This document shows positions 42,864 to 50,643 of a stretch of DNA of 64,000 nt, one piece after another. The DNA is from a virus. The DNA lies in IMG/VR virus record IMGVR_UViG_3300046543_000266, positions 124,001 to 188,000 of that record. One strand, given 5' to 3'. A program made the translations under genes and the position numbers. Position 1 is the first letter of the stretch, and the number at the start of each line of letters is the position of its first letter. The notes under the pieces are model-generated. The model was not told the DNA's origin, did not search any database, and worked only from the letters and a program-made list of their open reading frames with translations.

Positions 42864-44417
42864 TTACTCTTCTGCGTCGTCGTCCATGGACTTCGACTTC
42901 TTCTGGTTGCGTTTCGCTACGTACAACTCTTCGCCAACGCCGGAAGCCAACTGGCGGAAGCACCACGAACGCAGATTCATAGGCTTGTAACCCATGCGGT
43001 TCGAATGCTCGGTCATCTTGGCCTTGTCGCCGAGGACCCATTCCTTGAGTTGCGCCCAGCTGATGACCTTCTTACCAGCGCCCAGACCCTTGAGGTCGAT
43101 ATACATATTTTTCCGATTCTTGCCGGTGAGCTGGCCCGTCTGGCGGAGATAGTACACCGTGTCGAAGAACGGGTCGAAACCGCGAGCTTCACCACTGCCG
43201 TCTTCTTCCCACAAGCGAACGAAGCCCATACGACCCGGCGTCCACAGCTTGTTCTTGATAGCCTTGAACCGGACGTAGCGATAACGGTCGGTGCCCTCTA
43301 CTTCTACCGACGGCTCGTGCTCGCGACGATCTTCCGCGTCGAACTTCGGATTGAACGGCAGGTTCGAGGCCAACGGCGTCCATTGGATACGCACGTCACT
43401 GTTGAAGCGCAGTGCCTGTCCACCCGGTTCTGCTTCCTTCGGACCGTACATCGCCATCGGAACAGCACGCAGCTGATTGATACCAATGACCGCGACCATC
43501 TTTGATGCCAGACGACCCTTCACGCGCGGCAGATGCTTCGAGAACATACGCGCTTGCAACGCCAGCGAGTTGTCGCCGTCTTCCTTGTCGTTCGACGTCG
43601 GGTTCATTGCCGGATACGAGTCGACCAAGATCAGAGCTTGCAGTGCTCCATCGGGTGCCGGGATCCAGATGCCCTTGCCGTACTTCTTGGACATCGTCTT
43701 GTCGGAATGGCTATCGAGCTTCGCCTTGTTTTCCTTCGTCTCGTCGAACACGAGCCACCACTTACCCGCGATGAACTTCTTGTCCGGCAGCTTCTGCAGC
43801 ATGTCGTGCAACCAGTCGAAGAACTTCTCGCCGATGGTTTCCGCACGATAACGCACACGCGGAGCCACCGTCCACTTGCCGGTTTGCGCGTCCTTCTTGC
43901 CGAACACTTCCTTGATCGAGATCTTCGCGCCGCAGGTACGCAGAATGTTGGCGACGTAGGGCTTGGAGTTCTTGGTCGAACCTTCGTAGTCCGCCAGCCC
44001 GATGATCGGGATGTTGGCGTTGATACCAGCGGCCATGATGTGCAGCGCGCCAGTAGTCTTACACGACTGTTCCGGGCCGAAGTGGGTGTACCATGCCGGG
44101 CGGATACCACCACCCTCGACGAGGTCCAGCGCCAGAATGCCGGTGGACATCGGCGGTACGTCTTCGAGCAAGTCGCTATCGAAGTCTTGACGGCGGCTGA
44201 CGTCGTCGAGCGTATCCGAGTACAGACCAGCGACGTCGAAGGTTACTTCACCCTTCGCACCCTTCTTGCCACGAGGTGCCTTACCTACGACCGCTTCGAT
44301 TGCTTCTTCGACTTCGTCTTGCTTGGCGCGGCGTGCTGGAGCTCGCTTGACTGCTGGCGCCTTCTTGGCTGCGACCTTACGGGCCGGAGCCTTAGCTACT
44401 GGCTTCTTTGTTGCCAT
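42864..44417 (-). CDS. RecA/UvsX-family recombinase with histone-like N-terminal tail
   Basis: 517 residues from ATG 44417. Walker A is GPEQSCKT (114-121) after STGILALDLVEGGGI; Walker B is ALILVDS (261-267). The region AVIGINQLRAVPMAMYGPKEAEPGGQALRFNSDVRIQW matches RecA motif 4 and loop 2. Residues 1-32 are a Lys/Ala/Pro tail (KKPVAKAPARKVAAKKAPAV), like histone H1 tails and unusual for the family. It catalyses homologous strand exchange in replication and repair. The SSB gene lies upstream and shares part of the tail at DNA level. Confidence 0.87.
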   Translation of the reverse strand: MATKKPVAKAPARKVAAKKAPAVKRAPARRAKQDEVEEAIEAVVGKAPRGKKGAKGEVTFDVAGLYSDTLDDVSRRQDFDSDLLEDVPPMSTGILALDLVEGGGIRPAWYTHFGPEQSCKTTGALHIMAAGINANIPIIGLADYEGSTKNSKPYVANILRTCGAKISIKEVFGKKDAQTGKWTVAPRVRYRAETIGEKFFDWLHDMLQKLPDKKFIAGKWWLVFDETKENKAKLDSHSDKTMSKKYGKGIWIPAPDGALQALILVDSYPAMNPTSNDKEDGDNSLALQARMFSKHLPRVKGRLASKMVAVIGINQLRAVPMAMYGPKEAEPGGQALRFNSDVRIQWTPLASNLPFNPKFDAEDRREHEPSVEVEGTDRYRYVRFKAIKNKLWTPGRMGFVRLWEEDGSGEARGFDPFFDTVYYLRQTGQLTGKNRKNMYIDLKGLGAGKKVISWAQLKEWVLGDKAKMTEHSNRMGYKPMNLRSWCFRQLASGVGEELYVAKRNQKKSKSMDDDAEE

Positions 44418-44445
44418 GAGTTCTGTTCCTGGGAAGGGCAAATGA

Positions 44446-44483
44446 AAAGACCCGCCGCGAACGGTCATCTGTTCGGCGGCGGG
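44446..44483 (-). terminator. GC-rich hairpin with T-rich tail between ssb and recA genes
   Basis: On the minus strand CCCGCCGCCGAAC pairs with GTTCGCGGCGGG (one bulge) and runs into TCTTTTCATTT. It lies between the SSB stop and the recombinase start. A late-promoter-like motif sits just upstream of it, so it could be a terminator for ssb or a leader hairpin for recA. Confidence 0.65.
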
Positions 44484-44511
44484 CCCGAGGCTTCACGATG
44501 AGTTACGTGAG

Positions 44512-44520
44512 CTATTTACT
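44512..44520 (-). promoter_or_regulatory. Late-promoter-like motif AGTAAATAG
   Basis: Exact 9-mer on the minus strand in the gap after ssb, 95 bases upstream of the recombinase ATG. It belongs to the recurrent AGTAAATA set described under the sigma-factor gene. Confidence 0.5.
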
Positions 44521-44529
44521 ACTGACGCT

Positions 44530-46068
44530 TTAGCGACGTGCCTTCTTCACCGGAGCCTTCTTACGTGCGGGCGGCTCGTCGTCCTCGTCTTCATCTTCGT
44601 CGTCGAAGTCATCGTCATCTTCATCTTCTTCCTCGACGACCTTCTTGCTTTTGGCTGCCGTCTTCTTGGCGGGAGCCTTGGCTACCGGCTTCTTGGCACC
44701 CTTCTTGGGCGGCGGGGCTTCGTCTTCATCTTCGTCGTCGAAGTCATCTTCATCTTCGTCATCCGAATCTTCGTCCTCGTCCTCGTCTTCCTCGACGGCG
44801 GCCTTCTTGCCCTTGGCTACAGGCTTCTTCGCCGGGGCTTTCTTGGCACCCTTCTTCGGAGCCGGCTCGTCGTCTTCGTCTTCGTCTTCGTCCTCGTCGT
44901 CGAGATCGTCGTCTTCGTCTTCCGAGTCTTGATCATCCTCGTCGTCCGAATCTTCGTCCTCGTCTTCATCATCGCCGAAGTCGTCCTCGTCTTCTTCGTC
45001 TTCCTCGACCTTCTTGCCCTTCTTGGCCGGTGCAGCCTTACCCTTCTTGGGCGGCGGTGCATCGTCCTCGTCTTCATCTTCGTCGTCGAAGTCATCGGAC
45101 TCTTCGTCCTCGTCTTCTTCGTCTTCCTCAGCAGCCTTCTTGCCCTTGCCCTTTGCCGGAGCAGCCTTCTTGGCGGGAGCCGGTTTGCCCTTGCCCTTCT
45201 TCGGCGCCGGTTCGTCGTCCTCGTCCTCGTCTTCCTCGTCGAGGTCTTCGTCCTCTTCGTAGTCGTCTTCAGCAGCCTTCTTGCCCTTCGACTTCACCTT
45301 GATGCCCATGCGCTTTGCCCACGATTCGTAGTCACGCTTGGTTTCTTCTTCCGTCGATTCAGCAGCCAGATCCGACAGGTCCCACGTGAGGAATGCCAGT
45401 TCTTCTTCGGTCAGCGGCGAACGCTCGCCGATCTGCACGGAGTACTGCTCAGCCGGTGCCTTCGTGCTGTCGAACATGATACGCACGTCGCAACCGAACT
45501 TATCGTGGCTGACTGCGTAGGCCGTCGTGCTGCCAGTCTTCTTCGACGTTACCGTGTTGAGGGGCTTCAGTTCAGCCAGCTTGCGGATAGCGCCGCCCGG
45601 CAGTGCCAGAGCAACCCACGGTGTCCACGTTTCCGAGTCCTTGTCCTTGTGGCCCGACTTGCGTTCGGCAGCCGTCGGCTTCGGCAGACGCGACGGTTGC
45701 TGCTTCTGGGCAGCACGCGACAGAGCGTTGCAGTAGAACTTCTTTGCCACCTGAACCGTCTTCTTGTCGTTCTCGCGGATGTCTTCCTCTTCCTGCACGA
45801 TTGCATACCACGGATCGTACTTCGTGGTGTCGAACTGCTGCGTGTCCGGATCGTACGACGGGAAAGAGACCGGGAACTTCGTGGGCTTGCCGTCCTTCGT
45901 CTTCGTCTTGACCCAACCCGTTGCGTAGCTGAACGTCGGTCCGAAGAAGCGGAACGTCACCCACTTCTTTTCCGGGAACTTGAACAGGTTGATCTTGTCG
46001 GTGATCTTCGGTTTGTCCGAACGGTTGCCAGTGCGGACGTTATCGAAATCTGTACCCTTTTGAGCCAT
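44530..46068 (-). CDS. Single-stranded DNA-binding protein (gp32-like) with alternating acidic/basic tail
   Basis: 512 residues. The first ~255 look like a phage ssDNA-binding protein: KWVTFRFFGPTFSYATGWVKTKTKDGKPTKFPVSFPSYDP, AKKFYCNALSR, VALALPGGAIRKLAELKPLN and VSHDKFGCDVRIMFDSTKAPAEQYSVQIGERSPLTEEE. From about 265 to the end there are five Asp/Glu blocks, each followed by a Lys/Ala/Pro block (PAPKKGKGKPAPAKKAAPAK type), ending in basic residues. SSBs normally end in one short acidic tail, so this is exceptional. Next to recA, it should cover ssDNA and recruit partners. The SSB assignment rests on context and pattern. Confidence 0.6.
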   Translation of the reverse strand: MAQKGTDFDNVRTGNRSDKPKITDKINLFKFPEKKWVTFRFFGPTFSYATGWVKTKTKDGKPTKFPVSFPSYDPDTQQFDTTKYDPWYAIVQEEEDIRENDKKTVQVAKKFYCNALSRAAQKQQPSRLPKPTAAERKSGHKDKDSETWTPWVALALPGGAIRKLAELKPLNTVTSKKTGSTTAYAVSHDKFGCDVRIMFDSTKAPAEQYSVQIGERSPLTEEELAFLTWDLSDLAAESTEEETKRDYESWAKRMGIKVKSKGKKAAEDDYEEDEDLDEEDEDEDDEPAPKKGKGKPAPAKKAAPAKGKGKKAAEEDEEDEDEESDDFDDEDEDEDDAPPPKKGKAAPAKKGKKVEEDEEDEDDFGDDEDEDEDSDDEDDQDSEDEDDDLDDEDEDEDEDDEPAPKKGAKKAPAKKPVAKGKKAAVEEDEDEDEDSDDEDEDDFDDEDEDEAPPPKKGAKKPVAKAPAKKTAAKSKKVVEEEDEDDDDFDDEDEDEDDEPPARKKAPVKKARR

Positions 46069-46075
46069 GCTGGTG

Positions 46076-46468
46076 TTACTCCTGTGTGGGATGAGTTGGT
46101 CTCGACGCGCGCCCTTGTGATTGGTTCATCTGGGCGAGCGACATGGTAAGTGCCTTCTGAATACTATTTACTGTGTGCCGCAGAGTTGCATCGTCGAGCG
46201 GCGCAGCGCTATTCAGGGCAACCAGAGTGGTTTGTAGCAATGCCTGTTGATGCACAGCCAGCTGATTGGCACGCGATTCCAAGTGAGCGGCGACGAGCGT
46301 AGCAAACTTCTCAATGCCGTCAGCGTCCATCTTCTCGCGCATCATCAACGATACCGCTTGTTCTGCCTGTTGAGTGCGCTGCGAATACTCAGCAAGCAAT
46401 CCCTTGTGGGCCTGAAGGGATAGTTCGAGACTGGCCTCCCGATTGGCGTTACGGCTAACGTGCGTCAT
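46076..46468 (-). CDS. Hypothetical helical protein
   Basis: 130 residues, almost entirely helical and Gln/Ala-rich (LSLQAHKGLLAEYSQRTQQAEQAVSLMMREKMDADGIEKFATLVAAHLESRANQLAVHQQALLQ). No family recognised. Its ATG overlaps the sigma-like gene's stop (TAATG), so the two are coupled. A late-promoter-like motif lies inside its 3' end and would serve ssb. Confidence 0.6.
   Translation of the reverse strand: MTHVSRNANREASLELSLQAHKGLLAEYSQRTQQAEQAVSLMMREKMDADGIEKFATLVAAHLESRANQLAVHQQALLQTTLVALNSAAPLDDATLRHTVNSIQKALTMSLAQMNQSQGRASRPTHPTQE
46164..46172 (-). promoter_or_regulatory. Late-promoter-like motif AGTAAATAG upstream of ssb
   Basis: Exact 9-mer on the minus strand, within the 3' end of the preceding gene and 96 bases upstream of the SSB ATG. 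Confidence 0.5.
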
Positions 46469-47439
46469 TAAATTTCCAATGCGAACGAGCGCAGTAAGTC
46501 ACGGTTCTTGCGGCTCACATGCTCGGGGATTCCGAGACTGGCTCGGATATATCCGTGCGTGTCCGCCTGTTTGGCTACGAAGGCGATGTGTTCTTCGAGC
46601 TCACCACTGGTATCCGGCATTGTGAAGCCGAGGATATCAGAAGCCGCGTCGCCGTGCGCATCGGTCAGACTCTCGACAGACTGGTCCGATTGTCCACGCG
46701 CCATGTTGGCTACTTCAGAGCGCGCACTCTTGAACCAGTTCTGTATGAATGTGGTAAGAACACCTTGCCGCGCGTCACACCGATCAATCGCCCGCGACAC
46801 CACGATCATGTACGTCTGAGCGACGTCGTCCAATGGAACGTAGTGGTTGAAGTCCTTGTAGGTAGCTTGCGCTTGCATGATCGCCATCCGGGTGTACTTC
46901 TGGACAATCATCTCCTTGAACTCGCGAGCCTTGTCATACCAGTAACGCACCTGCTGGATTGCGCTATACAGACTACCACCCGGACGCAGTCCCATCTCGC
47001 GCTCGACCTGATGCATCCGTGAGTTGCGCACCACGTTGTCCACACGGGCAAACGGTGAATGCAACCACTCGTAGTGACGCAACTTCTTCAGGAACATCGA
47101 CAGGAAGCCGAACAGCAAGCCTCGGTTGATGTACATGGACTTGGCGTGCTCGTGCGCCTTGGTTATGTCCGGGGCGGTGATTACATTGAACAAGTGGATA
47201 GCCAGTTTGGCCCGGTCATCCGACGTGAACTTGGTACTAGCCTTCAGCGACTGGTGCGCCGTGATCTTCGCCAGATAGTTGTTGAACAGCGACGGGCACT
47301 CCGCGTGAATCGGTTCGAGGGCTTTCCAGAGAAACAGGTCGAGCGTCTGCAGATACTGGAGGCTCGTCAGATTGCCCGTGATACTTTCGGTGATACCCTT
47401 CAGCGAGTCGAAGGCGCGGCTGTGCTCGTAGCTTTTCAT
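46468..47439 (-). CDS. Sigma-factor-like protein (possible gp55-type late sigma)
   Basis: 323 residues. Residues ~176-248 read like sigma region 2: EMIVQKYTRMAIMQAQATY, VPLDDVAQTYMIVVSRAIDRCDARQGVLTTFIQNWFKSARSEV. This is the same order as the sigma-70 family helix, the (L)DDLxQ acidic turn, AIDxFDxxxGxxFxTYxxxWI and the following helix. The next residues (SVESLTDAHGDA) resemble the start of region 3. A short C-terminal helical part could stand in for region 4. The N-terminal 170 residues are unlike standard sigmas. T4 gp55 is a similarly reduced sigma. It would direct host polymerase to late promoters such as the AGTAAATA motifs. Confidence 0.6.
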   Translation of the reverse strand: MKSYEHSRAFDSLKGITESITGNLTSLQYLQTLDLFLWKALEPIHAECPSLFNNYLAKITAHQSLKASTKFTSDDRAKLAIHLFNVITAPDITKAHEHAKSMYINRGLLFGFLSMFLKKLRHYEWLHSPFARVDNVVRNSRMHQVEREMGLRPGGSLYSAIQQVRYWYDKAREFKEMIVQKYTRMAIMQAQATYKDFNHYVPLDDVAQTYMIVVSRAIDRCDARQGVLTTFIQNWFKSARSEVANMARGQSDQSVESLTDAHGDAASDILGFTMPDTSGELEEHIAFVAKQADTHGYIRASLGIPEHVSRKNRDLLRSFALEI

Positions 47440-47441
47440 GA

Positions 47442-47894
47442 TTACTTCTTACGTTGAGATACCGGCGAGGGTTTCTGAGGCGGCGGGAGTTTGGACTCGA
47501 TCTTGTTGAAGAGGGATACGACATGCTTGCACATCCCTGTGCGAAGCTCGGGATTGGTTTGGATCGGATACTCGCCGTTGGAGTACTCGATATCAGCGGC
47601 ACCCTTCTCGTGTAAGGCCGTTTCCCAACGGTACGTGAAGTCGGCGCAACTGCAAGACAGCTTGACGTGCAGTTGCTTGTCCAAGAACACAATCACAGTC
47701 ACGTACTTCTGTGGGTCTGGGTTCTTGACCGGACGGCCCTCGTTGTTGATGACGTGAGTGCTGTAGCTGGCACTCGCCACGTATCCTCGACCTTTAGAGT
47801 CGAAGCCCTTCTTCATATCGGTGATCCGCACGTACTTCGCACCCTCGTGGCGGAGGCGAGTGGTACGGCGGATGATTTGCGGCAATGTCAGCAT
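47442..47894 (-). CDS. SWIM zinc-finger-type protein
   Basis: 150 residues. SCSCADFTYRWE (CxC) followed by GMCKHVVSLFNKI (CxH) is the SWIM zinc signature CxC...CxH, found in DNA-binding or protein-adaptor contexts. The N-terminal half is strand-rich (YVRITDMKKGFDSKGRGYVASASYSTHVI). It precedes the sigma-like gene by two bases; a transcription or replication accessory role is possible. Confidence 0.65.
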   Translation of the reverse strand: MLTLPQIIRRTTRLRHEGAKYVRITDMKKGFDSKGRGYVASASYSTHVINNEGRPVKNPDPQKYVTVIVFLDKQLHVKLSCSCADFTYRWETALHEKGAADIEYSNGEYPIQTNPELRTGMCKHVVSLFNKIESKLPPPQKPSPVSQRKK

Positions 47895-47924
47895 GATGGA
47901 TCCTCGGTGAGCCGAGTAATCAAA

Positions 47925-48053
47925 TTACGTGAAGCTGATGTGCAGGTGTTGGAACAGGTGGATTAGCCAGCCGAACTCCGTGTAGACGCCGATCACCAGC
48001 AGAGTTGCCACCCATAATAACAGTAGGCCAATCCAGAATTCACTCTTGTTCAT
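47925..48053 (-). CDS. Small membrane protein, 42 residues
   Basis: A short frame from ATG 48053 to TAA 47925: MNKSEFWIGLLLLWVATLLV and onward. One clear transmembrane helix spans about residues 7-24; the tail is His/Phe-rich (GWLIHLFQHLHISFT). Its ATG overlaps the stop of the GntR-like gene by four bases. GGAG lies ten bases upstream. Function unknown; an inner-membrane modifier is possible. Confidence 0.55.
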   Translation of the reverse strand: MNKSEFWIGLLLLWVATLLVIGVYTEFGWLIHLFQHLHISFT

Positions 48054-48325
48054 GGGTATGCAACTCCGGCACGCTCTTGCCATGCAATCACTTCGGGATT
48101 GCGCGTCTTCCAGCGGCCAGCCGGATTTACCTTAGTGCCAGCGCGCGGACGCATGGTTATCACGTTCAGCAGCGTGAGTCGGCTGAGCGCTTCACGCAGA
48201 ACGGTACGGCTCACCCCCAACTGCACAGCCAGATCCAGCTGATCCGGAAGCATACCGCCGGGGCCGACTTTGACTACGAGGTCAACCAACGATTCGAGCG
48301 TCTTATCTACTTTGCTGACTGCCAT
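48050..48325 (-). CDS. Stand-alone GntR-type winged-helix DNA-binding domain
   Basis: 91 residues. PGGMLPDQLDLAVQLGVSRTVLREALSRLTLLNVITMRPRAGTKVNP is the GntR/FadR winged helix, including the helix-turn-helix LGVSRTVLREAL and the GTxV wing. The next part, WKTRNPEVIAW, is the linker segment that in FadR-type regulators leads into the ligand-binding FCD domain, but the protein stops there. So it is a regulator reduced to its DNA-binding half, either acquired from a host or specialised as a constitutive or interfering binder. Confidence 0.75.
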   Translation of the reverse strand: MAVSKVDKTLESLVDLVVKVGPGGMLPDQLDLAVQLGVSRTVLREALSRLTLLNVITMRPRAGTKVNPAGRWKTRNPEVIAWQERAGVAYP

Positions 48326-48349
48326 GATGCACCTCTTAAGATGGGTGGT

Positions 48350-48823
48350 TTAATAGTCGGCTACTGCGGTGTGATAGCAAACGATGCCGCGTGCGCGCCA
48401 CATATCGACTACGCATTGACGATCGTCGAACGCCATGAACACGTCGGCCAAGTCGAAGCCCGCTTGCTGCACGATCCACGGCTTGTAGTCTTCGTCCGAC
48501 ATCTTCGCAAGACCGTGGAGGCCGGGCGGACGCATCAGCAGTTGATCGTTGGTGATCTTCGGGCCAACGTACTCGTGAATCTGGTGGAGCGTCATACCCC
48601 GATACTCAGGACCGTCGCCACGGCTGGTAACGAACAGCATGTGGAACGCCGGATTGTCGTAGAAGGCGCGGTAGACGTGTGCTCCTTGTGGGATCACCGT
48701 GTCATTGACCGTTGCCTTGATGTAGGCTTCACGATCACCCTTGAAGTAGTGGGCCGTGCGATGGCTGGAGTTGATGAGGCAGCCGTCCAGATCACAGATG
48801 ACCAGCTTGATTGGTGCTTGCAT
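48350..48823 (-). CDS. HAD phosphatase resembling the 3'-phosphatase half of T4 polynucleotide kinase
   Basis: 157 residues. ICDLDGCLIN supplies the HAD nucleophile motif DxDG (Asp 11 and 13); FVTSRGDG is motif II; DVFMAFDDRQCVVDMWRARGIVCYHTAVADY is the distal motif. The DDRxxVVxMWRxxGxxCxxxAxxD ending is specific to the polynucleotide 3'-phosphatase domain (PNKP/T4 Pnk C-terminal). The kinase half is absent. It may repair 3' ends of DNA or RNA or act on nucleotides in the modification operon. Confidence 0.75.
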   Translation of the reverse strand: MQAPIKLVICDLDGCLINSSHRTAHYFKGDREAYIKATVNDTVIPQGAHVYRAFYDNPAFHMLFVTSRGDGPEYRGMTLHQIHEYVGPKITNDQLLMRPPGLHGLAKMSDEDYKPWIVQQAGFDLADVFMAFDDRQCVVDMWRARGIVCYHTAVADY

Positions 48824-48856
48824 GAGGGAACCTCGTTGGGTTGGTTGTGGAGATGA

Positions 48857-49309
48857 TCAGTTGGCGGCTGCGGTTTCCGGCGACGCGAGCAGCAGTGCGC
48901 GCTCAGCGATCATGCGTTGCTTGGTGCGACGCTTCTCCAACAGCAGCGCGAAGTAGAAGATCGCGTCGAGAAGCGTTTCGTCCAGCGACTCGGTGGCATT
49001 CGCATCACCTTCAACGTTGAACACGTCGTAGTTCAGCAGTTCGCACTGCGTCTCGAGGCGGTCGATCTTGCGCCAGATCGTGAAGAAGGCACCCGGTCCC
49101 ACACGCTTGCACCACGACGCGCCGTACTCGCTGTCCTTCTTGATGCCGAGGTCGACCAGTTCGTTCATCATCTGGCGGATGTTCTCGAAGTTGGTATGCG
49201 GCAGGTCACGGTCTTGAATCAGCGAGTTGGGGAAAAAGGACACGCCGAAGTCCGGATGCAGCATCGACTGTTGTTTGGGTTGTTGGGGTTGTTTGGGTTG
49301 GTTGCTCAT
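48857..49309 (-). CDS. MazG/DUF1599-like nucleotide-metabolism protein (tentative)
   Basis: 150 residues with a Gln/Pro/Lys-rich start. The core IKKDSEYGASWCKRVGPGAFFTIWRKIDRLETQCELL...TESLDETLLDAIFYFALLLEKRR resembles the helical DUF1599 / nucleotide-modification-associated family, where K.xxYGxSWxxxG is followed by a KxxRI helix and an acidic ExxxD helix. Such proteins are linked to dNTP handling in modified-base phages. The assignment is by pattern only. Confidence 0.5.
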   Translation of the reverse strand: MSNQPKQPQQPKQQSMLHPDFGVSFFPNSLIQDRDLPHTNFENIRQMMNELVDLGIKKDSEYGASWCKRVGPGAFFTIWRKIDRLETQCELLNYDVFNVEGDANATESLDETLLDAIFYFALLLEKRRTKQRMIAERALLLASPETAAAN

Positions 49310-49506
49310 GTTGGTTCCTTGGGTTGGAAGCGGTTCAATACTACGGCGGTTCCGTCAGCGCTAATACGTTGCCACACTAGCGCTTTCTCTTCGACGCTGA
49401 GGAATACCCAATTGTCTACTTCGAATTGGGTACGACCGCAGCCTTTGCATTTGGCGTCGAAGAGCGTGGAACACACGCCGATACATGGGGTGTCGAGTCC
49501 GTGCAT
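49306..49506 (-). CDS. DUF1289-family small cysteine protein
   Basis: 66 residues from ATG 49506, which overlaps the stop of the upstream gene (TAATG); a GTG at 49530 is the alternative. DTPCIGVCSTLFDAKCKGCGRTQFEVDNWVFLSVEEKALVW matches DUF1289: PCIGVC, CxGCGRTxxEVxxW. Four Cys are probable metal ligands. Bacterial members are often encoded beside metabolic genes; function is unknown. It overlaps the next gene by four bases. Confidence 0.75.
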   Translation of the reverse strand: MHGLDTPCIGVCSTLFDAKCKGCGRTQFEVDNWVFLSVEEKALVWQRISADGTAVVLNRFQPKEPT

Positions 49507-50600
49507 TACTTCATCCGGCGGCCGAGCCACATGATACCGGCGGTCAGCCAGTCGTTGCCGAGCTTGGTGTCGAGGTCAAGCTGGAGGCACTGCTTGTTGT
49601 ACGTGAGCAGAGCCAGACCGCTCGCCGTGTCGCCGGCCTTGTGCATGTTGTAAGCCCGAGCCATCGGCATTGCCACGTAGTCCAGGAACTGGTTCTCGTA
49701 GTCACGGGGGTTCACCTGCTCGGTACACACCGTGACGAAGTCGCGCAGTTCGTCTTCGAATTCATCGCTGTCAGCTTGCAGCGGCAGCGGTGCCACGTCT
49801 TCGTCATACCGACCTGGATAGGCCAGACCACCCTCGACCCCACGGAAGCCGTTGCCCGCGCGCTCGATGAACCGCTTTGTTACGTCGAACTCCGTGTAGA
49901 TGTGCAGGTTGTTGGACACCTGATAGTAGTTGCCAACTTCGACGCCGATCTTGTTCGCCAGATATTCATGGAGGAACGCGAAGTGAACGGCGTTGGCGCC
50001 GTAGGCACCCCAGATCATGTCGTTGCTACGGTTCGTCACCGTGATATTGAGCTTGCCCTGACAGATGTCGACGTAGACCGCGGTATTGCACGGCAGGTCC
50101 TTCGACGTCTGGTTCAGCAGATCCGACGGCTTATACTCGTTGTACATGCCGATGCCGCTTTCGTGCTCGACATCTTCGCCCTTGCCGTCCCACATGCTGA
50201 TCACACAGCGACGGCTGCCCGGATTCTTGCGCAGTTCGGCGATCACGGCGTCCAGCTGATCGTAGCCGAAGTGGTTGCGCCAGCGGAAGCCATACGCGCC
50301 GTTGAGCGTCTCACCGTCGTCGGTGTACTGGAGCATCTGCTTGGCATAGTAGCCGATGGTCGCCACGTCGTTGTTGCCATTCAGCATCCACATGCTTTCG
50401 ATCAGGTGGAGGAACGGGTTGGCGTCGCGAGCCTTGCTGAACGACACACGGTGCATCGGGCTCGACCACATGGTCGTCACCGGACGGGGGAAGCGCAGGA
50501 CCGGACCGTTGCGGCTGTCGGTGACAACACCGTTGGCGAGGATCTGGGGGATGCCAATGCTGAGGGCATGGTCCGGGTTAGCTGCATGAATCACAAACAT
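49506..50600 (-). CDS. Thymidylate-synthase-family enzyme (TS or dUMP hydroxymethylase)
   Basis: 364 residues from ATG 50600, with AGGAG six bases upstream. LPCNTAVYVDICQGKLNITVTNRSNDMIWGAYGANAVHFAFLHEYLANKIG holds the nucleophile Cys (about 171), the phosphate-binding Arg of NRSND and an Asn (about 203) aligning with the dUMP-selecting Asn. HIYTE follows. The GxYGAN spacing differs from classical TS (GxPFN), indicating a divergent subfamily. Relatives in modified-base phages make 5-hydroxymethyl-dUMP. With the hmdU-kinase-type gene upstream, hydroxymethylation of dUMP is the favoured reading over plain dTMP synthesis. Confidence 0.8.
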   Translation of the reverse strand: MFVIHAANPDHALSIGIPQILANGVVTDSRNGPVLRFPRPVTTMWSSPMHRVSFSKARDANPFLHLIESMWMLNGNNDVATIGYYAKQMLQYTDDGETLNGAYGFRWRNHFGYDQLDAVIAELRKNPGSRRCVISMWDGKGEDVEHESGIGMYNEYKPSDLLNQTSKDLPCNTAVYVDICQGKLNITVTNRSNDMIWGAYGANAVHFAFLHEYLANKIGVEVGNYYQVSNNLHIYTEFDVTKRFIERAGNGFRGVEGGLAYPGRYDEDVAPLPLQADSDEFEDELRDFVTVCTEQVNPRDYENQFLDYVAMPMARAYNMHKAGDTASGLALLTYNKQCLQLDLDTKLGNDWLTAGIMWLGRRMK

Positions 50601-50643
50601 GAACAACTCCTATGAGAAGGGTTTGATTGGTTGCATACACCAG

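Noticed and set aside
42832-43041. N-terminal extension of the candidate small terminase
   Set aside because: It would run about 180 bases into the recombinase gene and encodes an Arg-rich stretch typical of an out-of-frame reading.
44560-45290. Non-coding tandem repeat or CRISPR-like array
   Set aside because: The repetitive DNA is in frame and encodes the alternating acidic/basic SSB tail; no regular repeat-spacer unit.
44538-46149. Long plus-strand Ser-, Arg- and Leu-rich frames
   Set aside because: They mirror the GA-rich Asp/Glu/Lys repeat of the SSB tail read on the wrong strand.
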